From: Luteimonas panaciterrae
GTDB lineage: Bacteria; Pseudomonadota; Gammaproteobacteria; Xanthomonadales; Xanthomonadaceae
Length of the DNA: 64,000 nt
Direction: 5' to 3'
Assembly (NCBI RefSeq): GCF_020511115.1
Contig: NZ_JAJAVH010000004.1
Coordinates: forward strand, 372,001-436,000
In this document: positions 1 to 9,053 of the stretch, in pieces
Position numbering within the stretch: the first letter of the stretch is position 1
How the letters are laid out: every line of letters starts with the position of its first letter
Program-made: the position numbers and the translations under genes
Notes under the pieces: generated by a model
Seen by the model: only the letters and a program-made list of their open reading frames with translations
Databases searched by the model: none
Told to the model about the DNA's origin: nothing

Positions 1-3000
1 GCCACGATCGGCGCGCGCACGAGGGTTTCCAGATCGCGGTTGCCGTACTGATCACCGGAGAACACCAGTGCGGAGACGCGCAGCGTGCCGTTGAAATCGG
101 GAACCGGCAGCTTCACGCGCACGTTGCCCTTGGCATCGAGCTTCACCGGCCCCGAGAACAGGTCGACGGTCTGCACGCGCGCGGTCGGGCGCTTCGCCTG
201 CGGCAAGGCATCGAGCGCCATATCGCCGCCGAAGCGCAGCTTGGCGATGCTGCCCTCGAAACTTTCGATCACGCGACCGTAGATGTCGTAGGCATCCACG
301 CCGAGACGGCGCTGGGCGAAGAAATGCTTGTTGGCATCTGGGACCGGGAAGCGGGTGATGTTGAGGATGCCGACATCGACCGCCGACACGGTGGCATACG
401 CCTCCTTGCCGGCCAGCGCGGGCGCGCTGATGGTCACCGCGATCGGTTGCTCGGGCCGCATCTGCTTCGGCGCAACCAGACCGACGGCGACACGACGTGC
501 GCGACGATCCATCGGCACCCAGGTCACGCCAACCGCACGCGCAGGTGTGATCTTGCTCGGCACGCTGCCACCGCGGAACACGAGCGCGGTGACGTAGACG
601 TCGTGGCGCTCCCATTCCTTCGTCACCGGGATTTCGAATGTCTCGCCCTTGGCGCCGACGTCGATGTCCTGTACGTAAAGCAGTTTGTCGCTTTCCACGA
701 GCAGCACGCCACGTCCGGCATGCGGCGGCGTGATCGTGGCTTTGAGCGTGTCGCCGGTCTTGTAGCCAGTCTTGTCGAGCGACAGCTTGACCTTGTCTGG
801 CCGCGCGTCGAGGCCGCGGTTTTCGTCGTCCCAGCTCCAGCCCGCGCGGAAGGGATAGCGCGTGGTGAGCTTGGTGGCGGGATCGAAGACTTCAACGCGG
901 TACTCGCCCCACTCCACCGGGAAATCGAAACGCGCGGCGGTGGCGCCGGCATCGATCGTCTTGACCTCGACATTCTCAAAGCGGCGAGTGAAGTCGTACT
1001 TCCAGCCGTCGTCGGCGTCGTAGTTCCAGTGATAGTCGCGATGCTCGCGCACCAGCGTCACCTTCAAGCCACTCGCCGGCCGCGGTTTGCCATCGCTGCC
1101 GACGCGCATCAGCTCGAAACGCGCGGTGCTGTTGGCGTCGCTACCGTCCTTGTCATCGAACAGCGGGCGCACGCCAACCAGGGCATCGGCCGGCCACAGC
1201 ACGCGCTTGAGCGAGCGATTGACGCTGCGGCCGCCGGTTTCGAACAGACTGCCGGACAGCACGGCGGCGATCGGCGTGACCGGTTTGGCCTCATCGGGCA
1301 GTGCGATGTCCTGCGAGAGCTTGCCCTGCGCATCGAGCTTGTCGTCGATGACGTCCTTCGCGTCCTTCGGCAATTCGACGGTGGGGTCGCCGAAGAAATA
1401 ACCCGGCAGCTCCTCCAGCGGATGCTGCTCCACCGCCACGGCAAGCTTCGCCGTGAACCGGTTCTGCGCCGCGGGCGCGCCGTAGAGATAGGCGCCGATC
1501 GCTTGCAGGCGCAACGGCTGGCCAGGCCTGAGCACGGCGTCGGACGATTCCAGATCGAGCTTCATGCGCTCGGGCAGGAATTCCTCGATGCGCAGCGTCA
1601 TGCCCTGCACCGCTTCCTTGCTCGCCGGATCGGTGCGGAATTCGATCTGCCAGCGGCCCGTTGGCGCATCGACCGGAATGGTCTTTTCGAACTTGAAGTA
1701 TCCGAGCGCGCCCGCTTCGATGCGGCTGTCGAGGAAGGTCTTGCCATCCGGCTGCTTCAGGCGCACGAACAACGGCTGCGCCTTGTTGCCCTTCGCCACC
1801 ACCGGCTTGCCATCGTTGTCGCGGAATAGCGCGGAGACGCGCACGGTTTCGCCGGGACGATAGAGATCGCGCCCCGACCATGCGAAGACGTCGAACCAGG
1901 CCGACTCGCGGCCGCTGACGGCGAATTCGGACAGATCCAGCGCCGGCTGGTTGAACGGCAGGAACGACACATCCTTGCCGCGCGTGGCGATCAGCACGTG
2001 CCCGGACTGCAACGTGTAATCGAGCAGCGCGTTGCCGTTGCCGTCGGTGCGGCCCTTGAGGAAGGTTTCGCCCTGCGGATCGAGAATGCGCAGTTCCGTG
2101 CTGCCGATCGCGCTGCCGTCCTGCAGCGAGGCCGTATGTACGTAAAGCTTGTCCTTGTAGGCACGGGCATGCAGGCCGACGTCACTGACGGTGAAGAACG
2201 CGGTGTCGTATTCGTTCTTGAACTGGCCAGGCCGCCGCATCACGGCGAAGTACAGGCCGGGTTCCTGAAGTTCGGAAATATCCTGTATCGGCAGATATGT
2301 CAGCACGCGCTCGTTGCGCTTGCCGCCGAGCACGAAACGATTGGTGTAGACGGATTTGGCCAGCTTCGACAACGGCTTGTACTGCTTGCCGTCGCCATCG
2401 TCGTAATCACGTTCCAGATCCCACCCATCGCGGCGGCCGCCGCGCTGGTACTGGCTGAAGAATTGCGGCAGCGATTTCTCGTCCAGGCGCAGGAATTCGA
2501 CGTCGACTTCATCGACATTCACCGAGACCACCGGCAATCCGCGTGACTCCTTCGCCGGCAGCACACTGCCCTGCGAGGCGAATCCAACCGCGGGATCGAG
2601 TTCGCCGGTGAAGACCTTCTCCTCGATCTGCTTGCCGAGCTTGTTGCCATCGGCGGCGGTGAGATCGCCGGAGATGCGCATCGTGTAAGTCTTGTTCGCC
2701 TCCACGTACGGGAAGCGCAGTACCTTGCCGTCCTTGTCGAGCGACCAGCTGCTCTTGTCGCCGACCGGTTCGGCGAAAGTGATCAGCTTGTCGAAATCCT
2801 GCGTGCCGACCAGTGGACGCGAAAATTCCAGGGCGATGGCGAGCGAATCGCTGCCCTGGTCCGGATAGGCGCGCGCGAGCGCGAATCCCTTGACCTCTTC
2901 GCGCTTGGCCTGGACCGCCTCGCCGGTGACCGCGGGCAGTTGTCCCTGCTCGCTGCGCTTGCACGCCGGCAGCCACAGCAGGGCCAACGACAGCATCGCC

Positions 3001-3056
3001 ACCGCAACCCCGCGCGCGGCGCGCATGGCACCGCCCCCACGCGTCCACATCGTCAT
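1..3056 (-). CDS. Alpha-2-macroglobulin family lipoprotein, N-terminal part (YfaS/ECAM-like)
   Basis: An open frame runs uninterrupted from an ATG at 3056 to the left window edge, giving about 1018 residues; the C-terminal part is outside. The start is preceded by AAGGAG. The first 32 residues form a lipoprotein signal ending LLWLPAC, so Cys32 should be lipidated. The body has the beta-rich MG-domain character of bacterial alpha-2-macroglobulins, for example the stretch YRPGETVRVSALFRD near residue 400 (MG2-type). Bacterial family members are periplasmic protease traps, usually 1500-1900 residues, and many carry a CxEQ thioester in the part not visible here. In many genomes pbpC (penicillin-binding protein 1C) follows this gene, which would lie beyond the edge. 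Family assignment is firm; whether it is the thioester-containing type cannot be judged. Confidence 0.85.
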   Translation of the reverse strand, partial: MTMWTRGGGAMRAARGVAVAMLSLALLWLPACKRSEQGQLPAVTGEAVQAKREEVKGFALARAYPDQGSDSLAIALEFSRPLVGTQDFDKLITFAEPVGDKSSWSLDKDGKVLRFPYVEANKTYTMRISGDLTAADGNKLGKQIEEKVFTGELDPAVGFASQGSVLPAKESRGLPVVSVNVDEVDVEFLRLDEKSLPQFFSQYQRGGRRDGWDLERDYDDGDGKQYKPLSKLAKSVYTNRFVLGGKRNERVLTYLPIQDISELQEPGLYFAVMRRPGQFKNEYDTAFFTVSDVGLHARAYKDKLYVHTASLQDGSAIGSTELRILDPQGETFLKGRTDGNGNALLDYTLQSGHVLIATRGKDVSFLPFNQPALDLSEFAVSGRESAWFDVFAWSGRDLYRPGETVRVSALFRDNDGKPVVAKGNKAQPLFVRLKQPDGKTFLDSRIEAGALGYFKFEKTIPVDAPTGRWQIEFRTDPASKEAVQGMTLRIEEFLPERMKLDLESSDAVLRPGQPLRLQAIGAYLYGAPAAQNRFTAKLAVAVEQHPLEELPGYFFGDPTVELPKDAKDVIDDKLDAQGKLSQDIALPDEAKPVTPIAAVLSGSLFETGGRSVNRSLKRVLWPADALVGVRPLFDDKDGSDANSTARFELMRVGSDGKPRPASGLKVTLVREHRDYHWNYDADDGWKYDFTRRFENVEVKTIDAGATAARFDFPVEWGEYRVEVFDPATKLTTRYPFRAGWSWDDENRGLDARPDKVKLSLDKTGYKTGDTLKATITPPHAGRGVLLVESDKLLYVQDIDVGAKGETFEIPVTKEWERHDVYVTALVFRGGSVPSKITPARAVGVTWVPMDRRARRVAVGLVAPKQMRPEQPIAVTISAPALAGKEAYATVSAVDVGILNITRFPVPDANKHFFAQRRLGVDAYDIYGRVIESFEGSIAKLRFGGDMALDALPQAKRPTARVQTVDLFSGPVKLDAKGNVRVKLPVPDFNGTLRVSALVFSGDQYGNRDLETLVRAPIV

Positions 3057-3155
3057 GTGCATCTCCTTAGGTTGCACACGAGTATAGACCGCGTGGACGC
3101 AGCGCTGCGTTCACGGAAGGGTGTCGACAAAAGCGTCGGATTCAGGAAGAAACGC

Positions 3156-4409
3156 TTACCGCGAGTGGCGGCGGTGACGCTCCTGTTCCTGCTCCTGCGT
3201 CCGCTCGTGGTGTTGTTCCTGACGCACGTCGTGGCGCCGCTCCAGCTCCTGCGTCTGGACTTGTTTCTGCACCTGCGTCTGCACGTGGCGCTGCGATTCC
3301 AGCTGCCTCTCCTGATCCAGCTGCAGGGTGCTCTTCTCCAGCGGCTGCACGCCGGCTTGCTTGAGGTCCATGCGGAGCCGATGCGTCTCTTCGTCCGACC
3401 CGCGCTGGATCGCGATGACGTTGCCGCTGCCCGCGTCGAGCCTGACGTGGTCGATCTGCTGCACGCCTTGCAGCTTGGCCTCGAGCACCAGCGCGGCGGC
3501 GGCGTTACGGCGCTCCTCGGCGTTGGCGAAGGTTTTCGGGTCGAGCTTTTCCAGACCGTCCAGCGCCTGCCGGTACAAGCCGTGGTCCGGATGATCGGGA
3601 TTGGAGACCAGCGGCTGCCGCTCGGCCATGTGCAGCGCGGCGATCGTCTGCGATCCGGCCACGCCATTCGCTTCCAGGCCATGCACGCGCTGGAAGGATT
3701 CGAGCGCTTCACGCGTGCGATCCCCGAACACGCCGTCGACGCGCAACGGCGCGCCCTGGCCGTCGAGATAGCCGAAGGTGTGCAGCAGTCCCTGCACCTC
3801 GCGCACGCCCGGCCCCCGGTCGCCGCTCTCGACGATGCGCTGTTGCTGCAAGGCGGCGATCGCCACCGCGATCGGGATCGCGGCCTTGGTCGAGGGCGGC
3901 AGCGTGAGGCCGGATCGGCGCAGGCGCTTGGTCATGCCCGGGAACATGTCCGGCGCGATCAGGCCGGCTTCGATGTCGGCCAGGTAGCGCCACAGTTGCT
4001 CGGATTCCATCTCGACCTGGACGCGGTCGGGCTGCGTCTTCACGTTGCCCGGCCCCGCGCCCCACTGTCGGCCGAGCGGCTGGCCATATTCGACGTGCTC
4101 GCCTTCCTGCACCGCGAAACTGCGCGGATCCATATGCAGGACTCGGCCGAGCAGCTGACCGTCGGTCCCGGGCGAATCATAGAGTTCGACGGTGCCTTGG
4201 TCGCCCGTGCGATGGGCGTAGCCGTCCACTGGCGAGGGCACGAAGACCGCGCCGGGCTTGTCCTGGGCCAGCACGAAGCTTTTCCGGGTCCACGCCTCGC
4301 TACCGGTGCCGCCGGTGCCAGTCGGGGCACCGTCAGCCTGTGTACCGGAGGTGTCGTCCGTCTCGTCCTGTTGCGCCTGGAAGGTTTCCAGGATCCTGTA
4401 CTTGCTCAT
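3156..4409 (-). CDS. Candidate Xanthomonadales T4SS antibacterial effector: M23-like region, peptidoglycan-binding domain, XVIPCD C-terminus
   Basis: 417 residues from MSKYRILETF; an in-frame ATG 20 codons upstream is possible but less likely. Residues 40-125 resemble a degenerate LytM/M23 fold (SPVDGYAHRTGD gives an HxxxD pair, His66/Asp70), though the usual HxH pair is not clear. Residues 196-262 are a typical PG_binding_1 domain (GDRGPGVREVQGLL, VDGVFGDRTREALESFQ). Residues 268-366 match the XVIPCD pattern known from Xanthomonadales T4SS effectors: NPDHPDHGLYRQAL, then QGVQQIDHVRL, then AIQRGS. A Gln/Glu/Arg-rich tail (367-417) follows. By family knowledge XVIPCD is the VirD4-recognised secretion signal of bacteria-killing effectors; the peptidoglycan target is inferred from the binding domain. 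The gene upstream, 83 bp away on the same strand, encodes an exported protein and is the natural immunity candidate. No T4SS genes are in the window. Confidence 0.8.
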   Translation of the reverse strand: MSKYRILETFQAQQDETDDTSGTQADGAPTGTGGTGSEAWTRKSFVLAQDKPGAVFVPSPVDGYAHRTGDQGTVELYDSPGTDGQLLGRVLHMDPRSFAVQEGEHVEYGQPLGRQWGAGPGNVKTQPDRVQVEMESEQLWRYLADIEAGLIAPDMFPGMTKRLRRSGLTLPPSTKAAIPIAVAIAALQQQRIVESGDRGPGVREVQGLLHTFGYLDGQGAPLRVDGVFGDRTREALESFQRVHGLEANGVAGSQTIAALHMAERQPLVSNPDHPDHGLYRQALDGLEKLDPKTFANAEERRNAAAALVLEAKLQGVQQIDHVRLDAGSGNVIAIQRGSDEETHRLRMDLKQAGVQPLEKSTLQLDQERQLESQRHVQTQVQKQVQTQELERRHDVRQEQHHERTQEQEQERHRRHSR

Positions 4410-4492
4410 CGCACCTGCCCGTCGCCGGATGGCGACAGTCATGCTGCCGCCGTCCGCCCGCGCGATCAACCCCCGGTTCGCGCCGAACCGCG

Positions 4493-4987
4493 TTACTTGC
4501 CGGATTTACGAGACTTGCCCGACTTCTTGCCGGACTTCGCAGGCTTGTCGGCATTGACCGGGTTGCCGGTCTGCTGCCAGCTGATCCGCAGCTTGCCGCC
4601 GCTGAAAGCGGCCTGTGCGCCCTTGCCGTTGACCTTGGCGTTGTCGAGATCCACGCGCAGCTCGACCGGCGTCCCCTGCAGCGGCAGCACGCGCGGGCTC
4701 TGATACGTGCGCGCCTGCACCTGCGAGGCGTACACCTGCGATGCATCCGCGCCGATCAGGTTCGGCGCATTAGCGATCAGCGGGCGGCGCACCACTTCCA
4801 GGCTCCAGCCCGAGCCGCCTTCCTTGCGGATCGCCAGCATCAGATCGGGCGTGATGTCGCGCATGTACAGCGTGCGCGCATCGGTCAGATCGATGGCGAT
4901 CCAGTTCTCGCCCTGTTCGTAGGCCTGCGCCAGCGGCGCCGCCATCCAGCTCGCCAGCGCGAGCAATGCCCCCATCAGGTATTTCAT
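4493..4987 (-). CDS. Exported protein with Lys-rich tail; candidate immunity partner of the downstream effector
   Basis: 164 residues, starting at an ATG preceded by AAGGGGG. Residues 1-22 are a Sec signal peptide (MKYLMGALLALASWMAAPLAQA). The mature protein is about 140 residues, begins YEQGENWIAIDLTDARTLYM, and looks like a small beta-rich periplasmic domain. It ends in a basic Ser/Gly/Lys tail (KSGKKSGKSRKSGK). I do not recognise a named family. It lies immediately upstream of the XVIPCD effector on the same strand. In characterised Xanthomonas effector operons the immunity gene sits next to and often upstream of the effector, and immunity proteins against peptidoglycan-targeting effectors are exported. 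The immunity role is therefore inference from position, size and signal peptide only. Confidence 0.7.
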   Translation of the reverse strand: MKYLMGALLALASWMAAPLAQAYEQGENWIAIDLTDARTLYMRDITPDLMLAIRKEGGSGWSLEVVRRPLIANAPNLIGADASQVYASQVQARTYQSPRVLPLQGTPVELRVDLDNAKVNGKGAQAAFSGGKLRISWQQTGNPVNADKPAKSGKKSGKSRKSGK

Positions 4988-5039
4988 GTAACCCCCTTCC
5001 GTTTTTAGTCCAGCTTTTGGTGAAACCTCCCTACAAAAG

Positions 5040-5069
5040 CCCATGGCCGGGACGAAGCCCGGCCATGGG
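5040..5069 (-). terminator. Hairpin downstream of gyrA
   Basis: Perfect 12-bp inverted repeat (CCCATGGCCGGG and its complement) with a 6-base loop, 53 bp beyond the gyrA stop on the minus strand. The following run on that strand is only CTTTTG, so termination is plausible but the U-tract is short. It also separates gyrA from the exported-protein/effector pair. Confidence 0.6.
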
Positions 5070-5121
5070 TTCTTGTTAAAGTATCGTAACCCCGGCGCTG
5101 CGTCCGGGGTACCACCGCACA

Positions 5122-7740
5122 TCAATTTTGAGGCTGCGGTCGCTCTTCGCCGGCCTGATCTTCATGGGCCTGCCCTTCGCGGGGCTCCCCGCCGGCCGTG
5201 GTGTCCTCATCCTCCAGCGAGGCATCGACGCGCTCCACCGCCTGCAGGCTCTCGCCCTCGGCCATGCGCATCAGCGTCACACCCTGGGTGTTGCGGCCGA
5301 CCTGCGAGATTTCCGCCGCGCGCGTGCGCACGAGCGTGCCGCCGTCGGAGATCAGCAGTACTTCATGGTGGTCACTGAGCTGGATGGCGCCGATCAAACT
5401 GCCGTTGCGTGCGCTGGTCTGGATCGCGATCACGCCCTGGGTGCCGCGACCCTTGCGCGGATATTCCTCGAGCGACGTGCGCTTGCCGTAGCCACGCTCG
5501 CTGGCGGTGAGGATGTCGCCGTCACCGTCGACCACAATCAGGCTGACCACGTGCTCGCCGGCCGTGAGCTTGATACCGCGCACACCGGTGGCGGTGCGGC
5601 CCATCGAGCGCACTTCCTGCTCGGCGAAACGCACGGCCTTGCCGTTACTGGCGAACAGCATCACGTCGCGCGAACCGTCGGTGAGCGCGACATCGACCAG
5701 GGCGTCGCCGTCATCGAGATTGATGGCGATCTTGCCGCGCTGCAGACGATAGGCGAACTCGGTGAGCGGCGTCTTCTTGACCGTGCCGTTGCGGGTGGCG
5801 AACAGCACATAGTGGCTGTCGTCGTACTCGCGCACCGGCAGCACCGCCTGCACCTTCTCCCCTTCCTCCAGCGAGATCCAGTTGATGATCGGCCGTCCGC
5901 GCGCGTTCGGGCCGGCATCCGGCAGCTGATGCACCGGCAGCCAGAACACGCGCCCGGCGCTGGTGAAGGTGAGCAGCGTGTCGTGCGTGTTGACCAGCCA
6001 GAGCTGGTCGATGAAATCCTCGTCCTTGGTCGCCGCCGCATTGCGTCCGCGGCCACCGCGCCGTTGCGCACGGTAGGCGGTGACCGGCTGGCGCTTGGCG
6101 TAGCCGGCGTGCGAAAGCGTCACCACCACGTCTTCCGGCGCGATCAGGTCGAGGATGTCGAGATCCTCCTCGCTTGCGCGGATTTCGCTGCGGCGCGCGT
6201 CGCCGAATTCTTCCTTGAGGTTGCGCAGCTCGGTGCGGATCACATCGAGCAGCACGTCGGGATTCTCGAGAATCTCGATCAGGCCGCGGATGGTCTCGAG
6301 CAGCTGCTTGTATTCCTCGGTGAGCTTGTCCTGCTCCAGGCCGGTCAGGCGGTGCAGGCGCATTTCGAGAATCTGCTGCGCCTGCGTTTCCGTCAGCTGG
6401 TAGGCACCGTCGACGAGACCGACGCCAGCCGGCAGGTCTTCCGGACGCGACGCATCGCTACCGGCCGCCGCGAGCAGGCTCGCGACCAGACCCGGCTGCC
6501 ACGTGCGCGCCAGCATGCGATCGCGTGCCTCATTCGGATTCGCCGAAGTCTTGATCAGCTCGATCATCTCGTCGATGTTGGCGAGCGCGACGGTCAGGCC
6601 TTCCAACACGTGGGCGCGGGCGCGTGCCTTGCGCAGTTCGAAGATGGTCCTGCGCGTCACCACCTCGCGGCGATGGCGGACGAAGGCTTCGAGAATCTGC
6701 TTGAGATTGAGCAACTGCGGGCGGCCATCGACCAGCGCCACCATGTTGATGCCGAACACCGACTCCATCTGCGTTTGCTGATAGAGATTGTTCAGCACCA
6801 CTTCGGCGGAATCGCCGCGCTTGACCTCGATGTAGATGCGCATGCCGTCCTTGTCGGACTCATCGCGCAGCTCGCTGATGCCCTCGAGCTTCTTTTCCTT
6901 GACCAGCTCGGCGATCTTCTCGATCAGACGCGCCTTGTTGACCTGGTACGGAATCTCGGTGACGACGATCGCCTCACGGCCGCTGTCGGTCACTTCGACC
7001 TCGGCGCGCGCGCGCATGCGCACACGACCGCGACCGGTGCGATAGGCGAGATGGATGCCGCCGACGCCGTTGATGATGCCGGCAGTGGGGAAATCCGGGC
7101 CCGGGATGTATTGCATCAGGCCGTCGATGTCGATCGACGGATCGTCGATCAGCGCGATCAGCGCATTGATCACTTCCGACAGGTTGTGCGGCGGAATATT
7201 GGTCGCCATGCCGACGGCGATGCCGGCCGAACCATTGACCAGCAGGTTCGGGAACCGCGTCGGCATGACCGTGGGTTCCAGTTCCTTCTCGTCGTAGTTG
7301 GGTTGGAAATCGACGGTTTCCTTGTCGATGTCCGCCATCAGCTCGTGCGTCAGGCGCGACATGCGCGCTTCGGTGTAACGCATCGCCGCGGCGCTGTCGC
7401 CGTCGACCGAGCCGAAGTTGCCCTGCCCGTCCACCAGCAGGTAGCGCAGCGAGAACGGCTGCGCCATGCGCACCAGCGTGTCGTACACCGACTGGTCGCC
7501 GTGCGGGTGGTACTTACCGATCACGTCACCGACGATACGCGCCGACTTGTAGTAAGGCTTGTTGCTGTGCGCACCGAGCTCGTTCATCGCGTACAGCACG
7601 CGGCGATGCACCGGCTTGAGGCCGTCGCGGACGTCGGGGAGCGCGCGCCCCACGATCACGCTCATGGCGTAATCGAGGTAGCTGCGGCGCATCTCGTCCT
7701 CGAGATTGACGGGGATGATTTCCTTGGCGAGTTCGGCCAT
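5122..7740 (-). CDS. gyrA: DNA gyrase subunit A
   Basis: 872 residues, close to the usual 860-880. GyrA with GyrB introduces negative supercoils into DNA using ATP. The breakage-reunion domain carries the catalytic tyrosine at residue 122 ([12 protein letters not shown]). The C-terminal pinwheel domain contains a GyrA box (QRRGGRG), which separates it from ParC. The protein ends in an acidic low-complexity tail ([13 protein letters not shown]). In the quinolone-resistance-determining region the sequence reads [13 protein letters not shown], so position 83 is Gln rather than Ser, while Asp87 is kept. Gln83 is recalled as the natural state in Stenotrophomonas, so this is probably lineage-typical and not a selected mutation. 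The gene stands alone, with mtnA 188 bp upstream on the same strand. Confidence 0.98.
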   Translation of the reverse strand: MAELAKEIIPVNLEDEMRRSYLDYAMSVIVGRALPDVRDGLKPVHRRVLYAMNELGAHSNKPYYKSARIVGDVIGKYHPHGDQSVYDTLVRMAQPFSLRYLLVDGQGNFGSVDGDSAAAMRYTEARMSRLTHELMADIDKETVDFQPNYDEKELEPTVMPTRFPNLLVNGSAGIAVGMATNIPPHNLSEVINALIALIDDPSIDIDGLMQYIPGPDFPTAGIINGVGGIHLAYRTGRGRVRMRARAEVEVTDSGREAIVVTEIPYQVNKARLIEKIAELVKEKKLEGISELRDESDKDGMRIYIEVKRGDSAEVVLNNLYQQTQMESVFGINMVALVDGRPQLLNLKQILEAFVRHRREVVTRRTIFELRKARARAHVLEGLTVALANIDEMIELIKTSANPNEARDRMLARTWQPGLVASLLAAAGSDASRPEDLPAGVGLVDGAYQLTETQAQQILEMRLHRLTGLEQDKLTEEYKQLLETIRGLIEILENPDVLLDVIRTELRNLKEEFGDARRSEIRASEEDLDILDLIAPEDVVVTLSHAGYAKRQPVTAYRAQRRGGRGRNAAATKDEDFIDQLWLVNTHDTLLTFTSAGRVFWLPVHQLPDAGPNARGRPIINWISLEEGEKVQAVLPVREYDDSHYVLFATRNGTVKKTPLTEFAYRLQRGKIAINLDDGDALVDVALTDGSRDVMLFASNGKAVRFAEQEVRSMGRTATGVRGIKLTAGEHVVSLIVVDGDGDILTASERGYGKRTSLEEYPRKGRGTQGVIAIQTSARNGSLIGAIQLSDHHEVLLISDGGTLVRTRAAEISQVGRNTQGVTLMRMAEGESLQAVERVDASLEDEDTTAGGEPREGQAHEDQAGEERPQPQN

Positions 7741-7794
7741 TACGACCCTTATTCAATGGTTCACACGGGTGGTGCCGCGGGCATCGCCGGCGGC

Positions 7795-7852
7795 GCTTGC
7801 GCAGGAATCCGCGCAAGCCTGAAATTCTACCATGAAACGGCCTTGGAAAGCC
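7795..7852 (-). promoter_or_regulatory. Candidate gyrA promoter and leader hairpin
   Basis: On the minus strand a good -10 hexamer, TAGAAT (7829-7824), is preceded at 17 bp by a poor -35 (GGCTTT, 7852-7847). Downstream, in the presumed 5' leader, is a perfect 8-bp inverted repeat (GCTTGCGC 7795-7802 with GCGCAAGC 7811-7818, loop of 8). Only the -10 box and the hairpin are directly readable; their function is inferred. Confidence 0.35.
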
Positions 7853-7928
7853 GCCTGATTCCCCACCGGAAACAAGCACTTGCAGGCATTTTCGAGGGCC
7901 GTGAAAGCAGCCACGAAAGAGGTCCCGT

Positions 7929-8990
7929 TCAGGCCCCGAACAGCGCCTTCATCGAAGCGGCATCCGGATGCTCCACGACACCCTTCTCGGTGACGATCGC
8001 ATCGATCAGCGCGGCCGGCGTGACGTCGAAAACCGGATTCCAGGCGTGAATGCCCTCGGCCACCGTGCGCGTGCCGGAAACGCCGAGCAGTTCGCCCGGG
8101 TCACGCTCCTCGATCTCGATCAGATTGCCCGACGCCGTCGCCATGTCGACGGTCGAGGAAGGCGCCGCCACCATGAACTTGCGGCCGTGATAACGCGCGG
8201 CGATGGCGAGCTGATAGGTGCCGATCTTGTTGGCGACGTCGCCGTTGGCGCAGATGCGATCGGCGCCGACCACGACCCAATCGACATCGCCGCGCTTCAT
8301 CAGGTGCGAAGCGGCGGCGTCGGCGATCAGGGTGGCGTCGATGCCGTCCTGCTGCAGTTCCCACACCGTCAGGCGCGAACCTTGCATCCAGGGGCGGGTT
8401 TCGTCGGCGAAGACCTTGTCGATCCGGCCCTGGGCCACGCCCGCGCGGATCACGCCGAGCGCGGTGCCGAAGCCCGCCGTCGCCAGCGAACCCGTGTTGC
8501 AGTGCGTCAGCACACCGCTGCCGGGCTGGATGAGCGCGGCGCCGAGTTCGCCCATGCGGCGGTTGGCCGCCAGATCTTCGTCGGTGATCGTCTGCGCTTC
8601 GCGCTCGATCGCCTCGCGCCAGTCGGAGCCGGCCGCCGCCAGCGCACGACGCATGCGTGCGAGCGCCCAGGCCAGATTGACCGCGGTGGGTCGCGCGGCG
8701 TTGAGCCGCTGCAGCGCGGGTTCGATGACCGACAGGACGCCATCGCCCGTATCGGCGGCTTTCACTGTTCGCGCGGCCAGTACCACGCCCCAGGCGGCGG
8801 CGATGCCGATGGCCGGCGCGCCACGCACGGCGAGATCGCGGATCGCCGTGGCGACGGCGTCGCTGTCCGCGCAGCGCAGGTACTCCACCGCGAACGGCAG
8901 TTTGCGCTGGTCGAGAAGCTCTAGCGCATCGCCGGTCCAGCGGATCGGACGGATGCGGTCGTAGCGGTCGAAATCGAAGGTGTCAGGCAT
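7929..8990 (-). CDS. mtnA: S-methyl-5-thioribose-1-phosphate isomerase
   Basis: 353 residues. Converts 5-methylthioribose-1-phosphate to 5-methylthioribulose-1-phosphate in the cytosolic methionine salvage pathway. The catalytic cysteine lies in [13 protein letters not shown] (Cys164) and the catalytic aspartate in [12 protein letters not shown] (Asp244), with the family motifs [13 protein letters not shown] and [13 protein letters not shown]. Length is normal for MtnA; the eIF-2B alpha/beta/delta-like fold could in principle be confused with ribose-1,5-bisphosphate isomerase, but the motif set favours MtnA. It lies upstream of gyrA on the same strand, with no other salvage genes adjacent. 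The ybdL-yafV pair near 61-62 kb covers the last salvage step and its by-product. Confidence 0.95.
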   Translation of the reverse strand: MPDTFDFDRYDRIRPIRWTGDALELLDQRKLPFAVEYLRCADSDAVATAIRDLAVRGAPAIGIAAAWGVVLAARTVKAADTGDGVLSVIEPALQRLNAARPTAVNLAWALARMRRALAAAGSDWREAIEREAQTITDEDLAANRRMGELGAALIQPGSGVLTHCNTGSLATAGFGTALGVIRAGVAQGRIDKVFADETRPWMQGSRLTVWELQQDGIDATLIADAAASHLMKRGDVDWVVVGADRICANGDVANKIGTYQLAIAARYHGRKFMVAAPSSTVDMATASGNLIEIEERDPGELLGVSGTRTVAEGIHAWNPVFDVTPAALIDAIVTEKGVVEHPDAASMKALFGA

Positions 8991-9053
8991 CCCGTAATTG
9001 TAGCCGGGATGCCTGCACCTTCCGTTGCGTTTCGTGTTCCGATCGCTACGTCG

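Noticed and set aside
324-1829. 501-codon plus-strand frame in the first 2 kb
   Set aside because: It opposes the continuous alpha-2-macroglobulin frame, which has a lipobox and good codon usage.
5128-8049. Very long open frame antisense to gyrA (973 codons)
   Set aside because: A by-product of high GC third positions in gyrA; no domain, His/Arg-rich composition, and gyrA is certain on the other strand.
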